Assembly: GCF_002749975.1 (NCBI RefSeq)
Contig: NZ_PEIG01000001.1
Coordinates: 558,001-622,000 of the forward strand
Origin: Gloeocapsopsis sp. IPPAS B-1203
GTDB taxonomy: Bacteria; Cyanobacteriota; Cyanobacteriia; Cyanobacteriales; Chroococcidiopsidaceae
Direction: 5' to 3'
DNA length: 64,000 nucleotides
Under the pieces are notes generated by a model. The model was not told where the DNA came from. It saw only the letters and a program-made list of their open reading frames with translations, and made no database searches. Shown here piece after piece: positions 44,413-54,942 of this stretch (positions are counted from its first letter, which is position 1; each line of letters opens with the position of its first letter). The translations under genes were made by a program, and so were the position numbers.

Positions 44413-45030
44413 CTAAAACTGTGCTCTAAGCCAATCAATAAGACTTGTACCTCCGAAATACAAGGCAACTAGAATTGATGTGGAAAGAACTGCGCCCAGT
44501 AAACACAAAACTAAACCAAGTAAACTAATTGCGCCATCGTCTTCGAGTAAGCCAAAGCCAGTCACAAAAATTCCCATAGCTGGAAGCGTGTTTGTCCCAG
44601 GAATCGGGATCATCATGGAAATTGCCATCAGTGCGATCGCACAACCAATTACCACTCGCCCAGTCAGACTAGTGCAGACATAACTTAAACGCGGACGGGC
44701 GATCGCTTCGATACGTTTTAACCAGGGAATTCCTGTTTTTAAAATGCCTTGTATTTGTTTTAAGGCGATCGGGTAATTTGCTAGTCGTGGTGGAAGCCAG
44801 GGAGATTTAGCCCCAACAACTAACTGCACAGCTAATACAAAAAGCAAAATTCCAAACGGAACGGAGTATCCTGGAGCAGGTAAAGGTAAAGCTGACGGTA
44901 AAGACAGCACGACAAATAAAAAGCCAAATATGCGTTCTCCCGCCAGTGCCAATATTTGTGACAAATTTACCTGTGAGGGGCGTTCTTCTTCAAAAAAGTA
45001 GCGGTGTAATTCTACAGAAAGTCGAGCCAC
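44413..45030 (-). CDS. ExoD family exopolysaccharide-synthesis membrane protein
   Basis: The 205-residue protein has the ExoD layout. A short cytosolic start (MARLSVELHRYF) precedes LAGERIFGFLFVVLSLPSAL, then PGYSVPFGILLFVLAVQLVV and MMIPIPGTNTLPAMGIFVTG. About four hydrophobic segments are present. ExoD was named from Rhizobium exopolysaccharide mutants; its biochemical function is unknown. It lies on the same strand as ahcY upstream, but a terminator hairpin separates them. Confidence 0.9.
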   Translation of the reverse strand: MARLSVELHRYFFEEERPSQVNLSQILALAGERIFGFLFVVLSLPSALPLPAPGYSVPFGILLFVLAVQLVVGAKSPWLPPRLANYPIALKQIQGILKTGIPWLKRIEAIARPRLSYVCTSLTGRVVIGCAIALMAISMMIPIPGTNTLPAMGIFVTGFGLLEDDGAISLLGLVLCLLGAVLSTSILVALYFGGTSLIDWLRAQF

Positions 45031-45053
45031 AATTGAATTCCTGTGTAAATAAA

Positions 45054-45077
45054 CGGGGCGCTACCAACAACGCCCCG
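45054..45077 (-). terminator. Terminator of ahcY
   Basis: CGGGGCG (45054-45060) pairs with CGCCCCG (45071-45077). Read on the minus strand it is followed by TTTATTT. It lies just downstream of the ahcY stop codon. Confidence 0.75.
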
Positions 45078-45104
45078 CAACATTCTATTCGCAATCAGCC
45101 TAAA

Positions 45105-46385
<1,281 letters not shown>

Positions 46386-46494
46386 TTATCCTTTAATTTA
46401 GAACTGGGACGTGTGACCTAGCTTAACTGTATTCTTTACATATTATTAACCGTTACTCTATGTAACAGAGAATACTTTGAGCTGGAGGATAGAG

Positions 46495-48132
46495 ATGTAC
46501 TCTCGATTTTGGGCAATTACGGGGTCAATTTTTCTTAATACTGTCATAATTTCCCCTCTTGCTGCTCAAATACCAGCACTTCCAATACCTTTACCGAATC
46601 TTACTCAACAGACAGACACCTCAGAAACTCAAGTCGTTTCGACTTCAATTCGGTTGGATGGTCGTCGTTTGTTTCAGATTGCTGCACCTAGGGCAAGCTT
46701 ACAACAACGGGTTGACGATATTCAGCAGCGATTACAAGTTATTAGCCAAAACTACTTTCAAAGTGACTCTGACGAACTGCAAGTAGACATCAGAACGGAA
46801 AATAATTTACCCGTCATCTACGTTAATGGTCAGCTGCTATCAACTGTAACAGACCTTGATGCCCAAGTTCAACAAGAAGAAGATCCGTTTAGTTTGGCAG
46901 AAAGATTAGCTCAATCTTTAGAACAAAACCTCACAAGAGCAAAACAAGAGCGACAACCAGAAACTTTACAGCGTCAAGGTGCGATCGCTGCTGGTGTTTT
47001 GCTGGGTGTAGTTGTAACTAGCTGGGGAATTCGCCGCTGGTATTGGAAACTAAAACAGCAACCTGTCACGTTTGCAACTCCACAAACAAATCCTGTGACA
47101 ACTCAACTTACACGACAGCGACACCGCAATATCGAAGAAGTTCGACAGCGACTATTTCAACTTACACAAAGTCTTGTTTGGGGTGGTGGTACGCTGGTTA
47201 TTTTGGGTTTATTTCCCTTTACGCGAATTGTCCAAGCCTGGATTTTTACAGCACTCACAGTTCCCTTTACAGTGGTCATTGTCGGATTAGGAACTTATGT
47301 TGTTATCCGCTTGAGCTATATTTTGATCGATCAGTTCACAACTGCTTTTGCAAGTAATGCATTACTAACTTCAGAAGACGCTTTGAGATTGCAACTGCGT
47401 GTTTCCACAATTTCAGGCGTTACCAAAAGTATTGCAACGCTTAGTGGAGTTATTATCGGTGCATTGATTGCTTTGACAGCGTTAGGAGTTAACATTGCGC
47501 CTATCCTTGCTGGTGCTGGCTTAATTGGTGTAGCAGTTTCTCTAGCTTCTCAAAACTTAATCAAAGACGCCATCAACGGATTTTTAATCATTGTAGAAGA
47601 CCAATATGCACTAGGGGACGTCATCGCTGTAGGAGAAGTTGGTGGTTTAGTTGAAAACCTCAATCTGCGAATTACTCAACTACGAGATGCTGAAGGGCGT
47701 TTGATTACAATTCCTAATAGTGAAATCAAAATTGTGGCAAATCTTTCTAGTCGGTGGTCGCGCGCTGATTTAAATATTCCTGTAGCATATCACGCTGATG
47801 TTGACCAAGCGTTGAAGCTTATTAATCAAGTAGGTGTCGAGATGACACAGGATATTCGGTGGATGGAACACATTATAGAAACACCGCAGGTATTGGGAGT
47901 AGAAAATTTTGGCGATCGCGGTTTGGTTATTCGTGTCTGGATTAAAACCCAACCTTTGAAACAATGGGATGTAGCACGAGAATATCGCCGTCGTCTCAAA
48001 ATTGCTTTTGATAAAGAAGGAATTCCAATTCCCTTTCCCCAACAAACTATCTGGCTGCAGGACTCGCAATTTCAATCGATACTTGATAACGACAAAAAGA
48101 TCAAAGACGAGGATAATAGGCGGCTTAGTTAG
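46495..48132 (+). CDS. MscS family small-conductance mechanosensitive channel
   Basis: The start at ATG 46495 has a GGAGG about 6 bp upstream; a TTG at 46477 is less likely. The 545-residue protein has a signal sequence, a periplasmic region with predicted coiled coil (about 60-155), and then transmembrane helices near 165-180, 230-250, 260-285 and 325-370. The pore helix reads AGLIGVAVSLASQNLIKDAI, and the cytosolic MscS beta domain follows (FLIIVEDQYALGDVIAVGEV). It would open under membrane tension on osmotic downshock. It is monocistronic. Confidence 0.92.
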   Translation: MYSRFWAITGSIFLNTVIISPLAAQIPALPIPLPNLTQQTDTSETQVVSTSIRLDGRRLFQIAAPRASLQQRVDDIQQRLQVISQNYFQSDSDELQVDIRTENNLPVIYVNGQLLSTVTDLDAQVQQEEDPFSLAERLAQSLEQNLTRAKQERQPETLQRQGAIAAGVLLGVVVTSWGIRRWYWKLKQQPVTFATPQTNPVTTQLTRQRHRNIEEVRQRLFQLTQSLVWGGGTLVILGLFPFTRIVQAWIFTALTVPFTVVIVGLGTYVVIRLSYILIDQFTTAFASNALLTSEDALRLQLRVSTISGVTKSIATLSGVIIGALIALTALGVNIAPILAGAGLIGVAVSLASQNLIKDAINGFLIIVEDQYALGDVIAVGEVGGLVENLNLRITQLRDAEGRLITIPNSEIKIVANLSSRWSRADLNIPVAYHADVDQALKLINQVGVEMTQDIRWMEHIIETPQVLGVENFGDRGLVIRVWIKTQPLKQWDVAREYRRRLKIAFDKEGIPIPFPQQTIWLQDSQFQSILDNDKKIKDEDNRRLS

Positions 48133-48637
48133 ATAGTTTTGAGTTTTGAATTTTGAGTTTTGAGTTGAAAGAAGTTGCAGAGGTTTGAGTTTTGAGTTTT
48201 GAGTGAATAGAATTTTCTTAACTCATACCTCAATACTCTATAATGTGAGGGCAGTGAGTGTTTCTGATAGCTTTTAAGACGGTAGTAGAAAAGACCATTA
48301 TTAAGCATTTACCAGTTTACAGACTAGAGTAGTAGTTTTTGATCCGGCACATTTTTGCAGATAAATTTTCAAGAAGTAGCTAACTCTAGTTCAGCGTTGA
48401 ATGAGATAATGAGATCAAGTTATATAGATTTGAGTGGCATGAACTTAGGTAGAGTCAGCCAGAGATAAAATAAAGTGAATCATTGCAACCTTGTCAAGAA
48501 TGACTTGGTTGAGGTAAGCGTATGCAAGGTAACTTGTAGGATGTAGCACTTTGAGGTGCTGACGATAAGACAAAACTGGTTGCAGCATTAAGTAAAAGCC
48601 ACACTGCCAATACTATTGCCAGATACAGGAGGCTGAG
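48133..48637. other. 505-bp intergenic region with heptamer repeats
   Basis: The first part (48135-48205) is a TTTTGAG/TTTGAGT short tandem array like those of other cyanobacteria. The second part has no recognised gene. A small hairpin AGCAC-TTTGAG-GTGCT occurs near 48545-48560. The promoter of the following FAD enzyme must be in the last 150 bp but is not obvious. Confidence 0.5.
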
Positions 48638-50203
48638 ATGGAAAGCTTCGATTATGTGATTCTGGGAGCGGGACTAGGTGGACTTTCAGCAGCGGCGTGT
48701 TTGACACGACAAGGACATCGAGTTGCTGTCTTAGAAAAACACTACTTACCTGGTGGATGTTGCCAGACTTTCGACTATGGTGAGTATCGCTTTTGTGCTG
48801 ATGTGCATTACATTTCACAATGCGATTCCGGACAAGCGATCGCCCAGTTTCTCAACTATATTGAACGCGATGTCGAATTTAACTCTCTCGATCCTGAGTG
48901 TATCGACCGAGTAGTCACACCCGAAGTTGATTTTAGAATTCCTTTAGGATGGGAAAATTTGCGATCGCGTCTTCTTGCTACTTTTCCAGAAGAAGCCGAT
49001 GCTATTAATCGTTATTGTGATGCCATCAAGCAGTTACACCAGGAAATTCATAGTTTGGTGCGCGAAGTCAGTTGGTACGATCAAAAATGGTCAGATTGGT
49101 TAAAATTACCGAAATATTGGAACTTATTTACTAAACGAAATTGGACACTGCAAGACCTTTACGATCGCGTTGGGCTATCTCCGAAGCTACAAGCCGTGTT
49201 AGCAGGTCAAAGTGGCGATTATGCCTTACCACCCAATGAAATTGCCTTGCTGACTCATACTGCGCTTGTCTGGGACTATTCCGAAGGCGCTTATTACCCG
49301 AAGCATCACTTTAAGCACTTTGTAGACACAATTGTGGAAGCCATTCGCACCGGTGGCGGTGTTGTTCAATTATCGACTCCGGTAGAACATATAGAAGTCA
49401 AGCAGCATCAAGTCCAAAGCGTCACGGCTGGAGGTAAAACGTATCAAGCAAGCATTGCATACATCAGCGATCTTGACCCTAAATTGACTGTACAGTTAAT
49501 GCATGAGAATCATGCTTTAAGTCAACCAGAACTTAAGCGTCTTACTGGTTATGAGTACTCAGCTAGTGCTTTTAACATCTATCTAGGGTTAGATAGTAGA
49601 TTCAATCCTCAAAAATATGGAATCGGCAATTGGAATATCTGGTATTACCCTAATAGCGATCTCAACCAAGCTTATCAACAACAACTATTAGGCAATCTAC
49701 ACCATCCCTGGATTTTCCTCTCTTGTCCTACCATGAAATCTCATGAGTCAGGTATGGCTCCTCACGGTCATCATGTTTTAGAAATTGCAACTGTTTGTCC
49801 TTATGAGCCATTTAAGCACCTACACGAAACCGATCCCAAAGCCTATAAAGCTAAAAAGCGGGAAGTCTACCAGGAAATCATGCATAGTGTGCGAGATTTG
49901 ATTCCTGATGTTGATGCTTATGCCCGCATGAAAGTTCCTGGAACTCCAACAACGAGCGAATACTACTTAGGACAACCTCAAGGAAATATTTATGGAGCAA
50001 AACTCACACCAAGACAGGTTGGCTTAAATCGTTTGGGCTATCACACCGAGTTGCCGAATCTTTTCTTAGTAGGAGCAAGCGCAGGCTATCCAAGTGTACC
50101 TGGAGTTATTGGTAATGGCATGGATGTCGCTGAATTGCTTACAGGGCAATCTATCTGGAGTCACCAAAAAGCTAAAACTACTGGGGAGTTAGTGTACCAC
50201 TAG
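48638..50203 (+). CDS. FAD-dependent oxidoreductase (phytoene desaturase / carotenoid isomerase superfamily)
   Basis: The 521-residue protein begins with the dinucleotide-binding motif YVILGAGLGGLSAAACLTRQ, then LEKHYLPGGCCQTF, and ends with the second FAD segment LFLVGASAGYPSVPGVIGNG. This is the layout of CrtISO, CrtO-like and retinol saturase-type enzymes, which act on polyene substrates in membranes. It lacks a signal peptide. The exact substrate is not readable from sequence. AGGAGG lies 5 bp before the ATG. It stands alone between long spacers. Confidence 0.85.
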   Translation: MESFDYVILGAGLGGLSAAACLTRQGHRVAVLEKHYLPGGCCQTFDYGEYRFCADVHYISQCDSGQAIAQFLNYIERDVEFNSLDPECIDRVVTPEVDFRIPLGWENLRSRLLATFPEEADAINRYCDAIKQLHQEIHSLVREVSWYDQKWSDWLKLPKYWNLFTKRNWTLQDLYDRVGLSPKLQAVLAGQSGDYALPPNEIALLTHTALVWDYSEGAYYPKHHFKHFVDTIVEAIRTGGGVVQLSTPVEHIEVKQHQVQSVTAGGKTYQASIAYISDLDPKLTVQLMHENHALSQPELKRLTGYEYSASAFNIYLGLDSRFNPQKYGIGNWNIWYYPNSDLNQAYQQQLLGNLHHPWIFLSCPTMKSHESGMAPHGHHVLEIATVCPYEPFKHLHETDPKAYKAKKREVYQEIMHSVRDLIPDVDAYARMKVPGTPTTSEYYLGQPQGNIYGAKLTPRQVGLNRLGYHTELPNLFLVGASAGYPSVPGVIGNGMDVAELLTGQSIWSHQKAKTTGELVYH

Positions 50204-50388
50204 TTTGTCAACGAGAGGGACTAAACAGCTAACAGATTGAGCCATCAAAAACCCTCTCAAGTCTGTGATATTTTCACGCAGTGCTAGGAAGTTGAAAGGC
50301 GCAGTGGTGTAAGTGGCTGTAACTGCCTATTTATCAGCTTTTCTTCACCTAAAATTCAAAATTAAATTGCCTGAATTTTCCCTATTTC

Positions 50389-50407
50389 AGTACAGATGTA
50401 CTATAAT
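50389..50407 (+). promoter_or_regulatory. LexA-type box overlapping a -10 element
   Basis: AGTACAGATGTACT (50389-50402) matches the cyanobacterial LexA box pattern RGTACNNNDGTWCB exactly. Its last base starts a TATAAT -10 hexamer (50402-50407), about 85 bp before the small gene at 50494. A repressor bound here would block that promoter. Confidence 0.55.
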
Positions 50408-50493
50408 AGATGAAGTAGATTCATCGAGCCTCAGCATAAGCAGTCAATGGCTCTACGGCGTACTCATTACGGATAAATTCAAGCTTTTGTCCT

Positions 50494-50757
50494 ATGACTA
50501 AACACTATCTTCTGAGCCTTAATCCAACAGCAAAACATGACTGGGATCGTTGCGCTCTACGCGATCCGATTACCGCTAAGCGCCCAGAGCTAGCAAAATT
50601 GATTGCCGAAGCGATTGACGCAGAACCAGGCACATATTTAGTGTCTGTCAATATCGAAGTTAAAGTGCTAGAACAAGCTCCCATGCATCAAGCAGAGCAG
50701 CTACCAATTAGCCCCGCAGAGCGTACCCACACTCAATTCAAAGAACTAGCTGCCTAA
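50494..50757 (+). CDS. Conserved hypothetical protein (87 aa), first gene of a small cluster
   Basis: The 87-residue soluble protein (for example HYLLSLNPTAKHDWDRCALR, then LAKLIAEAIDAEPGTYLVSV) has no recognised domain. It is preceded by a LexA-like box on a TATAAT promoter and followed 42 bp later by a second small gene on the same strand. The C-terminus (ISPAERTHTQF) is polar and probably disordered. The function is unknown. Confidence 0.65.
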   Translation: MTKHYLLSLNPTAKHDWDRCALRDPITAKRPELAKLIAEAIDAEPGTYLVSVNIEVKVLEQAPMHQAEQLPISPAERTHTQFKELAA

Positions 50758-50799
50758 TCTACATCCCCGTCCCCCGACATCTGACCCCCGACCTCTCAT

Positions 50800-51177
50800 A
50801 TGATGACAATGCAATTGAGTCATTACCCAGCGGCGATCGCCCAAGCTGCTCAACGGGTAAATGAACTCGACTCTCAAATTATGGCGGTGCAACAACTTGT
50901 TTACCGTGAAGAAGGTAATGCAGACACTCGCTCAGCTTTTGATCCAGATTTGAAAAATGATACTCAACGGCGATCGCGCCGCTTTGAGTTGCTGCTAGTT
51001 AATCAAGAATATCAAACCGCACTGAATACATTAATGCAGTTAACGGCAGAAAAAGCCAATGCTCTAGCGCATCTAGAATATCTCCGTAACCAGTTTAGTG
51101 TTGCAAAACTAGAGTGTCGGCGAGCGATCGCACAACAACTCACTGACTTTGAATCGAGAGAATTAGTAGGTTTGTAA
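50800..51177 (+). CDS. Conserved hypothetical coiled-coil protein (125 aa)
   Basis: The 125-residue protein is almost fully helical: AQAAQRVNELDSQIMAVQQL, a polar loop (NADTRSAFDPDLKNDTQRRS), then QTALNTLMQLTAEKANALAH and a final helix. The hairpin of two long helices suggests a coiled coil. No family name or partner is known to me. It lies 42 bp after the 87-residue gene and is probably cotranscribed. Confidence 0.62.
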   Translation: MMTMQLSHYPAAIAQAAQRVNELDSQIMAVQQLVYREEGNADTRSAFDPDLKNDTQRRSRRFELLLVNQEYQTALNTLMQLTAEKANALAHLEYLRNQFSVAKLECRRAIAQQLTDFESRELVGL

Positions 51178-51464
51178 TTCTAAACACAAATTAATTTTTC
51201 TAACCAACAACCTGATGGTCAAGACTTTTAGAGCAGCGAAGATGATTTCACTGCTTTTTTCTTTGGCGTTTATCATGTAAAAAATGCTGACTGAGCTTTT
51301 CTTGATTCAAAATGATATAAGTTATAGCAATGGTCAATAGGGTTAGGAAATGATAAATGTTCAAAATCATAACTCCAACTAGCTTTTAACTCTGATCCCT
51401 GACCCCTGAACCGTAGGTCTGCGCTTGCGCGTCCTCTGACCCCTCTTATCGTTGCAATTATTTC

Positions 51465-51845
51465 ATGACTCAAGTTACATCAGAAGACATTGCCAAATTT
51501 CGGGAACATTTACAAGACTATCCCGATGCCTCAGCCGCCCTTGCAGAAATAGAAGATTGTGAGGGTAATCTTGAAGATGCGGCAGTGGTATTAGCAATTC
51601 GAGTAGGACAGCAACCAGACATTGCCAATGCAGAATGGTTAGATAGCTTGGCAAAAAAATGTCGCGCGATTATCTGCCGTGAAGACAATAGAAGTGCACT
51701 ACTTAACGCAGACTATGCTTCAGTTATTAGATACTTAGCAACAACAAGGCTTTGTCCACCATTGTTAGCAGTTCCTGTTCTAATGTATGTATTACAACAG
51801 GGTATAGATCAGTTTTGTCAACCTTTAGATACGGTTTCTACTTAA
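51465..51845 (+). CDS. Conserved cyanobacterial hypothetical protein (126 aa)
   Basis: The 126-residue acidic protein (FREHLQDYPDASAALAEIED, then NLEDAAVVLAIRVGQQPD and LCPPLLAVPVLMYVLQQGID) resembles uncharacterised cyanobacterial proteins. It is all-helical by pattern. It is on the same strand as the two preceding small genes but 287 bp away, so it may have its own promoter. Its end faces a GGTAATG repeat hairpin. Confidence 0.65.
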   Translation: MTQVTSEDIAKFREHLQDYPDASAALAEIEDCEGNLEDAAVVLAIRVGQQPDIANAEWLDSLAKKCRAIICREDNRSALLNADYASVIRYLATTRLCPPLLAVPVLMYVLQQGIDQFCQPLDTVST

Positions 51846-51847
51846 AG

Positions 51848-51904
51848 ATTGGTAATGGGTAATGGGTAATAGATATTCTTTCCAATTACCAGTTACCAGT
51901 TACC
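51848..51904. repeat. Inverted array of GGTAATG/GTTACCA heptamers
   Basis: Three GGTAATG-type units on the left (51850-51870) face ATTACCAGTTACCAGTTACC on the right (51885-51904), forming a long imperfect hairpin between convergent genes. It may double as a bidirectional terminator. Confidence 0.6.
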
Positions 51905-51933
51905 TGCCCTTAACTTGTGTTCATTTTTACCCA

Positions 51934-52620
51934 CTACCTAGTAGATACTTGCTGTGCCATAACTTGCTCTTTTAGCTTTAATAGTGGTTTATCGCAAATT
52001 CCGTACTGCATCAAACCATCAACTGTGTGAACCAAATAATCTGCACAAGTGCCAAGTTTTCCGTTAGCTGTTGCTAAACTGTTGACAATAACTTCATTAG
52101 AGATATCGCCTGCATACATGACATGACTGTGATTGATAGTAAAGGCGATCGCATCCCAACGTTCTCTGCCATCAACAACTTTTACCCAACGCGGAGTGTA
52201 GGAACCAACTACCATTTCTCGCCGCCAGAGAATAAGTAATTCTGTGAGTACATCTTCTGCAGAAATGCGATAGGCAATACCCCGACAGCTACCACCGCGA
52301 TCGAGTCCTAACATTAACCCTGGATTTTCTGGTGTTCCTCTACCAAGTGGTGTCCACAAACAAAAGCGACGATGCCATCCATAAATTCTACCGACACGGC
52401 GATCGCTAAATTTCACTGTAGGATTCCAAATCAACGAACCATAAGCAAAAACCCAAACATCTGAGTGCGATCGCTGTTGGAGAATATCTTGTATGGACTG
52501 CTCTAGTTCAGTTTCATTTAAGATACGCAGATCTAATCCTGATTGTGCTACTAGTTCCTGCAATTGTCGCGATTCTAAGTAAGCACGAGTAAGCGCAATA
52601 GCTCCTTGACCGTCACTCAT
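51934..52620 (-). CDS. ChaC-type gamma-glutamylcyclotransferase
   Basis: The enzyme family cleaves glutathione or other gamma-glutamyl compounds, giving 5-oxoproline. The ATG at 52620 is preferred over a TTG six codons upstream. The 228-residue protein has an N-terminal extension (about 60 residues) and then the ChaC fold: the YGSLIWNPTVKF substrate loop, IYGWHRRFCLWTPLGRGTPE, and a Glu-containing WRREMV segment. A C15 pyroglutamyl peptidase occurs at 35.2 kb, but there is no linkage between the two. Confidence 0.88.
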   Translation of the reverse strand: MSDGQGAIALTRAYLESRQLQELVAQSGLDLRILNETELEQSIQDILQQRSHSDVWVFAYGSLIWNPTVKFSDRRVGRIYGWHRRFCLWTPLGRGTPENPGLMLGLDRGGSCRGIAYRISAEDVLTELLILWRREMVVGSYTPRWVKVVDGRERWDAIAFTINHSHVMYAGDISNEVIVNSLATANGKLGTCADYLVHTVDGLMQYGICDKPLLKLKEQVMAQQVSTR

Positions 52621-52847
52621 TACACATCCATCAATCAATTATCTCAGCACCTCTGTCACCGCACTAATGGTAATAACAGTATTTTTAACAAGAAAACTTA
52701 TGTCATTATCACTGGTAAGTACTTTGAACGCAGTATCAATGATATCAAAACAAATTTTCACAGCCTCTGAACAGAATTTTGAAGTATGAATTCTATAGCC
52801 TACCTAACTCAAAACTCAGCACTTCACTACTCAAAACTCTTTAAGCT

Positions 52848-53579
52848 TCATCGACTCAAGGTGCGTAAAAATCGTTGCATACTTGCAAATATTCCTGTTT
52901 TTTTAGCTTGTGTAGAATCACCAGTTTGTTGTGAACTATTACCTGACAGAATTAAATCTATTTCATCACCTACAGGTTTTTTTGGCTGTTCGGCAATTAA
53001 CTGATATTCGCCATTTTTATTCTCTCGCCATACTTGCCAAGGAGAGGGATAACAACGAAATACTGCCGCATCATCCATTGGTCTTAAATAGTAGCAAGAT
53101 TCAATAGTATTAAGAAAACGCGATCGCAACTGACGTCCCGCGTAACCAATACCAACGATTGCCACATCTTCTAACCGAGGATTTAGTAGAATAAATGGTC
53201 GTTCTCCGACTACTTGATACATTTTTTCTACTTGCCCTACTTCAACTGCGGAAGGTGCAACAAATAAAAAAGCTTCATCTTCAGGTAATACTTGTTCCTC
53301 TACAGGAACTCTACCACTACCAATATCTAAAATTTCAAATGGCACAGAACCCCAATCACGACGCGCCAGTGCAGCCGCACCAGCATCAGGGAAAAAAACC
53401 TTAAGTTGATTGCCATAAGAGTCTAGCGCTGGTAGAAATTGCTCAGCAACAGGCATCGGTTTGAGTTCTGGAATGACAATCTCAATTTGGAGTAGCGAAT
53501 AACCGTCCGCGATCGCTGCTTGTGTTGCTCCTTGGGCTTGGGCGATCGCTTGTTCTAGTGTTTTCGGAATTTCTGCCAT
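52848..53579 (-). CDS. DUF1995 family protein
   Basis: The 243-residue protein matches DUF1995: IPKTLEQAIAQAQGATQAAI, then LQIEIVIPELKPMPVAEQFL and RSRFLNTIESCYYLRPMDDA, with FRCYPSPWQVW near the end. Plant relatives include LPA3-type photosystem II assembly factors, but the biochemical role in cyanobacteria is unresolved. A Ser/Thr-rich linker precedes a short basic C-terminal tail. No operon partner is seen. Confidence 0.85.
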   Translation of the reverse strand: MAEIPKTLEQAIAQAQGATQAAIADGYSLLQIEIVIPELKPMPVAEQFLPALDSYGNQLKVFFPDAGAAALARRDWGSVPFEILDIGSGRVPVEEQVLPEDEAFLFVAPSAVEVGQVEKMYQVVGERPFILLNPRLEDVAIVGIGYAGRQLRSRFLNTIESCYYLRPMDDAAVFRCYPSPWQVWRENKNGEYQLIAEQPKKPVGDEIDLILSGNSSQQTGDSTQAKKTGIFASMQRFLRTLSR

Positions 53580-53652
53580 GATCTCGTATTTCGTGCTGCT
53601 ATGATCTAGCTTACAGTGAGTAGAGCAGGCATCTTGATTTATGGTCGTTTGT

Positions 53653-54447
53653 TTAGACGCCTAGCAATGTTCTGCCTAACCCCACTATTAGCATTGGTAG
53701 AGGCATGTCATCTTGCTGGATTGCTGACTTAAAGCTAGGACGGACTTTCAGGCGGTTGAGATAAGATGCGATCGCCGGACGCTTATTATCTACCCACAGA
53801 TGACTAAATTGCAACTCATCCAAGCGATTCAAAACTGCTGTCCATACTGTGTCAGCTAAAGAATAACTATCACCACACAACCAGTTTGCTTGACTCAACT
53901 GCGTTTCCAAGCGATCTAACATCGGTTTGATTTTCGCATTCATGGCTGTAACTTTCTTGGCATTTTGAATTGTAGAATGCCATTGTTTGACATCTTCTAG
54001 CTTTGCTGCATACTGCTCTTTGAGTTCAGGATTAGTTTGCATAAGTTGGGAAAGTAGTTTTGCTTTGATTTGAACAGATCGCCGCAATACAAAACCTTCA
54101 ATTCCACGATAGTTACCGTACATCACCTCGCGCATGGGAAATTGGTTTTGCAGACCAATCCACTCATTCATCTTTTCTTGCAATGTAGGTTTAGTAGGAG
54201 TCAGTCTAGGATGTGGAAATCGTTCATCGAGATATCGGACAATTACGACTGAATCAGTGATGACTTTGCCATCATCAATTAAGGTTGGTACAACACCTTT
54301 AGGATTCAGCTGCATATAACTTGGTTGCAAGTTTTCAAATGTCAGTAAATTGATCGGGTGACTTTTCCATTCCAGATTTTTTTCCGCTAAAACGAGCTTA
54401 ACTTTTTGAGAACATAGCGAACCTGGAGCGTAGTAAAGTTCAATCAT
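53653..54447 (-). CDS. Glutathione S-transferase family protein
   Basis: The 264-residue protein has an N-terminal thioredoxin-like GST domain (MIELYYAPGSLCSQKVKLVL, then NPKGVVPTLIDDGKVITDSV with the cis-Pro) and a C-terminal helical domain (NWLCGDSYSLADTVWTAVLN). A Ser/Cys near residue 11-13 is the likely glutathione-activating residue. It follows the SMR-type transporter by 13 bp on the same strand and is probably cotranscribed under a divergent TetR regulator, which suggests a detoxification role. Confidence 0.92.
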   Translation of the reverse strand: MIELYYAPGSLCSQKVKLVLAEKNLEWKSHPINLLTFENLQPSYMQLNPKGVVPTLIDDGKVITDSVVIVRYLDERFPHPRLTPTKPTLQEKMNEWIGLQNQFPMREVMYGNYRGIEGFVLRRSVQIKAKLLSQLMQTNPELKEQYAAKLEDVKQWHSTIQNAKKVTAMNAKIKPMLDRLETQLSQANWLCGDSYSLADTVWTAVLNRLDELQFSHLWVDNKRPAIASYLNRLKVRPSFKSAIQQDDMPLPMLIVGLGRTLLGV

Positions 54448-54460
54448 CAGGTTTCTCCTG

Positions 54461-54823
54461 TTAAGTGCGTGAAATTATGACAATTCCTGCGGTAATTAAG
54501 CTTGATGCAAATAATTGATTGATGCTGAGATTTTCTCTAAACAAAACGTGAGCCAATATTGCAGTAGCTGCAATCCGAATTCCTGAAACAACCGGAACAG
54601 CTGATGATACTGGCAATTGCTGTAGGGCTTGAGCAAAGAAAATCAGGTCAAAAATGTAGCAAGCGATCGCTCCCATAAACCAGGGAGAACTGACAACAGC
54701 AAGTCCACCAGAATTAGATAAGGCTAAATTTGCTTGTTTGAGTAACAGATTACCCGCACAAGTTCCAACCGCAGATAACCCTAAGAGCGTCCAAGCATAC
54801 CAAATAGGATGCGTCGTACCCAT
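54461..54823 (-). CDS. Small EamA/SMR-like transporter (four-helix)
   Basis: The 120-residue protein has four transmembrane helices (WTLLGLSAVGTCAGNLLLKQ, then WFMGAIACYIFDLIFFAQAL, VPVVSGIRIAATAILAHVLF and LFASSLITAGIVIIS). Its size fits SMR pumps or half-EamA units that dimerise. The substrate is unknown. It is the first gene of an SMR-GST transcript and diverges from a TetR gene across a paired operator, so its expression is probably released by a TetR ligand. Confidence 0.8.
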   Translation of the reverse strand: MGTTHPIWYAWTLLGLSAVGTCAGNLLLKQANLALSNSGGLAVVSSPWFMGAIACYIFDLIFFAQALQQLPVSSAVPVVSGIRIAATAILAHVLFRENLSINQLFASSLITAGIVIISRT

Positions 54824-54865
54824 CTGTGATTGACTCCAGAAGTCTATGTAACGTAACTAAATTAC

Positions 54866-54899
54866 AACAGTTGTTATGTAAACTAAGATAACAACTGTT
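54866..54899. promoter_or_regulatory. Paired TetR-type operator
   Basis: AACAGTTGTTA (54866-54876) and TAACAACTGTT (54889-54899) are a perfect 11-bp inverted repeat with a 12-bp spacer. Each half is itself a near-palindrome (AACA-GT-TGTT). It lies between the divergent SMR and TetR genes. Confidence 0.7.
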
Positions 54900-54942
54900 A
54901 TGATAAATTGTCAAGAGAGTGTATTTTGAAATTACAAAAACA

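Noticed and set aside
52786-53004. 72-codon plus-strand frame
   Set aside because: It lies mostly antisense to the DUF1995 gene and begins in heptamer-type repeat sequence (CTCAAAACTC).
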